Positions 5,503 to 6,675 of a DNA stretch of 6,675 nucleotides are shown one piece after another; the first letter of the stretch is position 1; each line of letters starts with the position of its first letter. This DNA is from Ferrovum sp. GTDB taxonomy: Bacteria; Pseudomonadota; Gammaproteobacteria; Burkholderiales; Ferrovaceae. The position numbers were made by a program, and so were the translations under genes. The stretch spans positions 1 through 6,675 of the forward strand of contig DAIDKJ010000074.1 in assembly GCA_027450105.1 (NCBI GenBank), written 5' to 3'. Under the pieces are notes generated by a model. It was not told the DNA's origin and ran no database searches. It saw nothing but the letters and a program-made list of their open reading frames with translations.

Positions 5503-5769
5503 ATGATTGAGGCGATCGAAGGCTGGCAATGTATTGGTTGCGGAAAAATCAGTGCAGATCGACCTTGCGTAGGGATCTGTCAGGACCGCAGGGTGTCTTT
5601 GGTGTTGGCGTCGGATGTGGAAGGCCTGCAACTGCGCAACAAAAAACTGGAGTCCATTGTGCGGCGCTTGCTGCTTTCCAAGCCCCATGCCAATGCCTGG
5701 GAGCAATCCTTCAAGGCCTTACAGGCCGAAGCATCCCGGTTGCTCTCGGAGGAGACGGGGGGCGACTGA
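5503..5769 (+). CDS. Small uncharacterised protein with CXXC...CXXXC zinc-ribbon-like N-terminus
   Basis: An 88-residue protein. Cys10, Cys13, Cys22 and Cys26 (WQCIGCG and PCVGICQDR) form a C-X2-C-X8-C-X3-C pattern that probably binds zinc or, less likely, an iron-sulfur centre. The rest is charged and looks helical (LQLRNKKLESIVRRLLLSK, then a second helix from about residue 64 to 83), suggesting a metal-knuckle plus coiled-coil or helical hairpin. The ATG has AGGAG (5487-5491) 11 bases upstream, a rather long spacing. The frame is open back to 5431 but that part looks non-coding. Soluble; no signal or membrane segment. It ends two bases from the convergent gene. I recall similar short conserved proteins in Betaproteobacteria but no function. 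Confidence 0.8.
   Translation: MIEAIEGWQCIGCGKISADRPCVGICQDRRVSLVLASDVEGLQLRNKKLESIVRRLLLSKPHANAWEQSFKALQAEASRLLSEETGGD
5623..5657 (+). repeat. Inverted-repeat arm inside the four-cysteine gene
   Basis: This is the coding-side partner of 5357-5391 and covers the GLQLRNKKLES segment of the 88-residue protein. If the region from 5357 is transcribed on +, the two arms could pair over 18 perfect base pairs across about 250 bases. Confidence 0.6.
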
Positions 5770-5771
5770 TT

Positions 5772-6341
5772 TCAAAAATGAATTTTGGCCTCCACGCCCA
5801 CTTGATCCATGGATGGTTTGGGCGCCATGGGTACGTTGACGGGCCCATTATTCATTTTGACGCCAGCCACTCCGCTCAATTCCCAGAGTTTACTGGGATA
5901 AAAATCCAACCCGAAGTGAAAGCCTACGTCCTTGTGGTTGGGTCCCAAGCGCTCATCGGCTACGGTTGGAAGCGGCAAATCGCTGCCCAGATCCCATTGG
6001 AAGGAGGATTGAGCCGGTTCGGTAACAGCCTGTTCAAAGCGCTTGGAAGCAGATCGTGGGGATGTAGAGCCGGCGGCTGTTTTGGGTTGTGGCGACGCAT
6101 GCGCCTGGTTTTGAGAGGCTGCTGGCTCCTCCGGTACAAGAAATTCCAGAACCGGTTCAACCTTTGCTGGCCCTGCAGGTATGATTGAAAGCTGATCTGG
6201 TGGGAGCAGACTTTCTGCGTGAGAGAGCAGGGCATACCCGCAGCCCGTGAGCAGAAACATGTACCCCCATCGGGAGAGGTTTTCTCTGGGGTTGGGGTGC
6301 GGCGCTACAGGAAATTGGCCGGTTATTTGAGGGATTCGCAC
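5772..6341 (-). CDS. Uncharacterised Pro/Ala-rich, probably membrane-anchored or lipoprotein-like protein
   Basis: Up to 189 residues, no family recognised. From GTG 6341 the N-terminus has a basic stretch (NPRENLSR) followed by a hydrophobic segment WGYMFLLTGCGYALL (residues 25-39). LTGC (31-34) fits a lipoprotein box, so Cys34 may be lipidated; otherwise the segment is a single membrane anchor. A Pro/Ala/Ser/Gln-rich linker (about 50-112) follows, then a more ordered C-terminal part (FHFGLDFYPSKLW, then GVEAKIHF) that ends in alternating hydrophobic residues and Phe, as in envelope beta-strands. The start is uncertain: GTG 6341 overlaps the upstream DGC gene by 19 bases and has no ribosome site, while ATG 6260 removes the basic region. 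The + strand frame opposite (5529-6188) is rejected because it overlaps the four-cysteine gene and looks less protein-like. Confidence 0.6.
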   Translation of the reverse strand: MRIPQITGQFPVAPHPNPRENLSRWGYMFLLTGCGYALLSHAESLLPPDQLSIIPAGPAKVEPVLEFLVPEEPAASQNQAHASPQPKTAAGSTSPRSASKRFEQAVTEPAQSSFQWDLGSDLPLPTVADERLGPNHKDVGFHFGLDFYPSKLWELSGVAGVKMNNGPVNVPMAPKPSMDQVGVEAKIHF

Positions 6342-6675
6342 AGGAGTGCACCGGCTTTCGCGGGTGGTTTGACCGTCCAGTTCGGGGTGGTTTTGGCCAG
6401 TGTCCGGGCAATTTGTGCAACCTGTGCAAGAATTCGGTCCGCCTGATCCGGGTCGAAGTCGGTACGATATTTCTTTTTAACCCCCTGTTCATGCAGCATG
6501 ACATGTTCGGTAGGGCTGAGGCCACGCTGGGCCAAACTGCTTTTGACGCACTGAAGCGGGCACCCATCCAAAGCCAGTATGGGACGACCGGACTGGGCAA
6601 TCTTCACCAGATGAGGGACATTGCCACCAACCCCGGCAATGCAGGACATTTCAGCCAGGGCTTGGCGATCCAGGG
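6323..6675 (-). CDS. DGC-domain putative zinc-binding protein (5' partial)
   Basis: The C-terminal 117 or so residues of a protein whose start lies beyond the window; the frame is open through base 6675, so the ATG at 6649 is internal. Visible are AEMSCIAGVGGN, then the family's name motif DGCPLQC followed by VKSSLAQRGL, and a late VMLHEQGVKKKY. The cysteines in MSC, DGC and LQC are the presumed metal ligands, as in proteins annotated as putative zinc-binding DGC proteins (PF08859-like). The tail after GVKKKY (about 55 residues, ending CESLK) includes a helical segment and a variable Pro-rich end. It is probably co-transcribed with the downstream membrane-anchored protein. The metal role is a family annotation, not something shown by this sequence. 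Confidence 0.88.
   Translation of the reverse strand, partial: LDRQALAEMSCIAGVGGNVPHLVKIAQSGRPILALDGCPLQCVKSSLAQRGLSPTEHVMLHEQGVKKKYRTDFDPDQADRILAQVAQIARTLAKTTPNWTVKPPAKAGALLCESLK

Noticed and set aside
5182..5706. 174-codon - strand frame
   Set aside because: Half lies opposite the four-cysteine gene and the rest has no start codon with a ribosome site; only the short LQLRNKKL match is kept as a possible remnant.
5529..6188. 219-codon + strand frame
   Set aside because: It overlaps the four-cysteine gene in another frame and lies opposite the membrane-anchored protein; no motifs, no ribosome site, and a Cys/Trp/Gly-rich composition typical of antisense translation.
6157..6600. 147-codon - strand frame
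   Set aside because: It overlaps both the DGC gene and the membrane-anchored protein in the third frame and shows no family features.

Overview
The window looks like a piece of a Betaproteobacterium, possibly an environmental chemolithotroph of the Nitrosomonadales type. This rests on the HU protein with its Ala/Lys-rich tail, the GC-rich codon use and the gene types present. It is an inference from protein style, not from any marker gene. Both ends cut through genes. No tRNA, rRNA, CRISPR array or insertion sequence was seen.

The left two thirds (1-4611, all + strand) is an arsenic-modification region. It starts with the C-terminal part of a mercuric-reductase/lipoamide-dehydrogenase-like flavoprotein. 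Two small glycosyltransferase-fold proteins follow, of the pair often called arsenosugar biosynthesis glycosyltransferases (TIGR04283-like, then TIGR04282/DUF2064-like). These three genes overlap or touch and read as one operon. After a 227-base gap come an arsenite S-adenosylmethionine methyltransferase (ArsM) with all four expected cysteines and a secreted YVTN-type beta-propeller protein that starts directly behind arsM. The gap holds a 24-base tandem repeat, a good sigma70-like promoter and two dyads. The radical-SAM enzyme ArsS, which would make the deoxyadenosyl-arsenic intermediate, is not in this window. The expected logic is that ArsM methylates arsenic, ArsS (if present nearby) adds the sugar precursor, and the two glycosyltransferase-like proteins elaborate it. 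The roles of the flavoprotein and the propeller are unknown.

A short intergenic segment with a large stem structure (4709-4760) separates this region from a convergent gene for the nucleoid protein HU (- strand, 4760-5053). About 450 bases without a convincing gene follow. They contain one half of an inverted repeat whose other half lies inside the next gene.

The right end has three little-known genes. One encodes an 88-residue protein with a four-cysteine, zinc-ribbon-like N-terminus (+ strand). It faces, tail to tail with a 2-base gap, a Pro/Ala-rich probably membrane-anchored protein (- strand). That protein sits directly downstream of, and may overlap, a DGC-domain putative zinc-binding protein that runs off the window. 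Points most worth a second look are the non-ATG start of the propeller protein, the seven-G run at the flavoprotein/glycosyltransferase junction, the arsM leader structures, and the coding-like inverted repeat around the four-cysteine gene.
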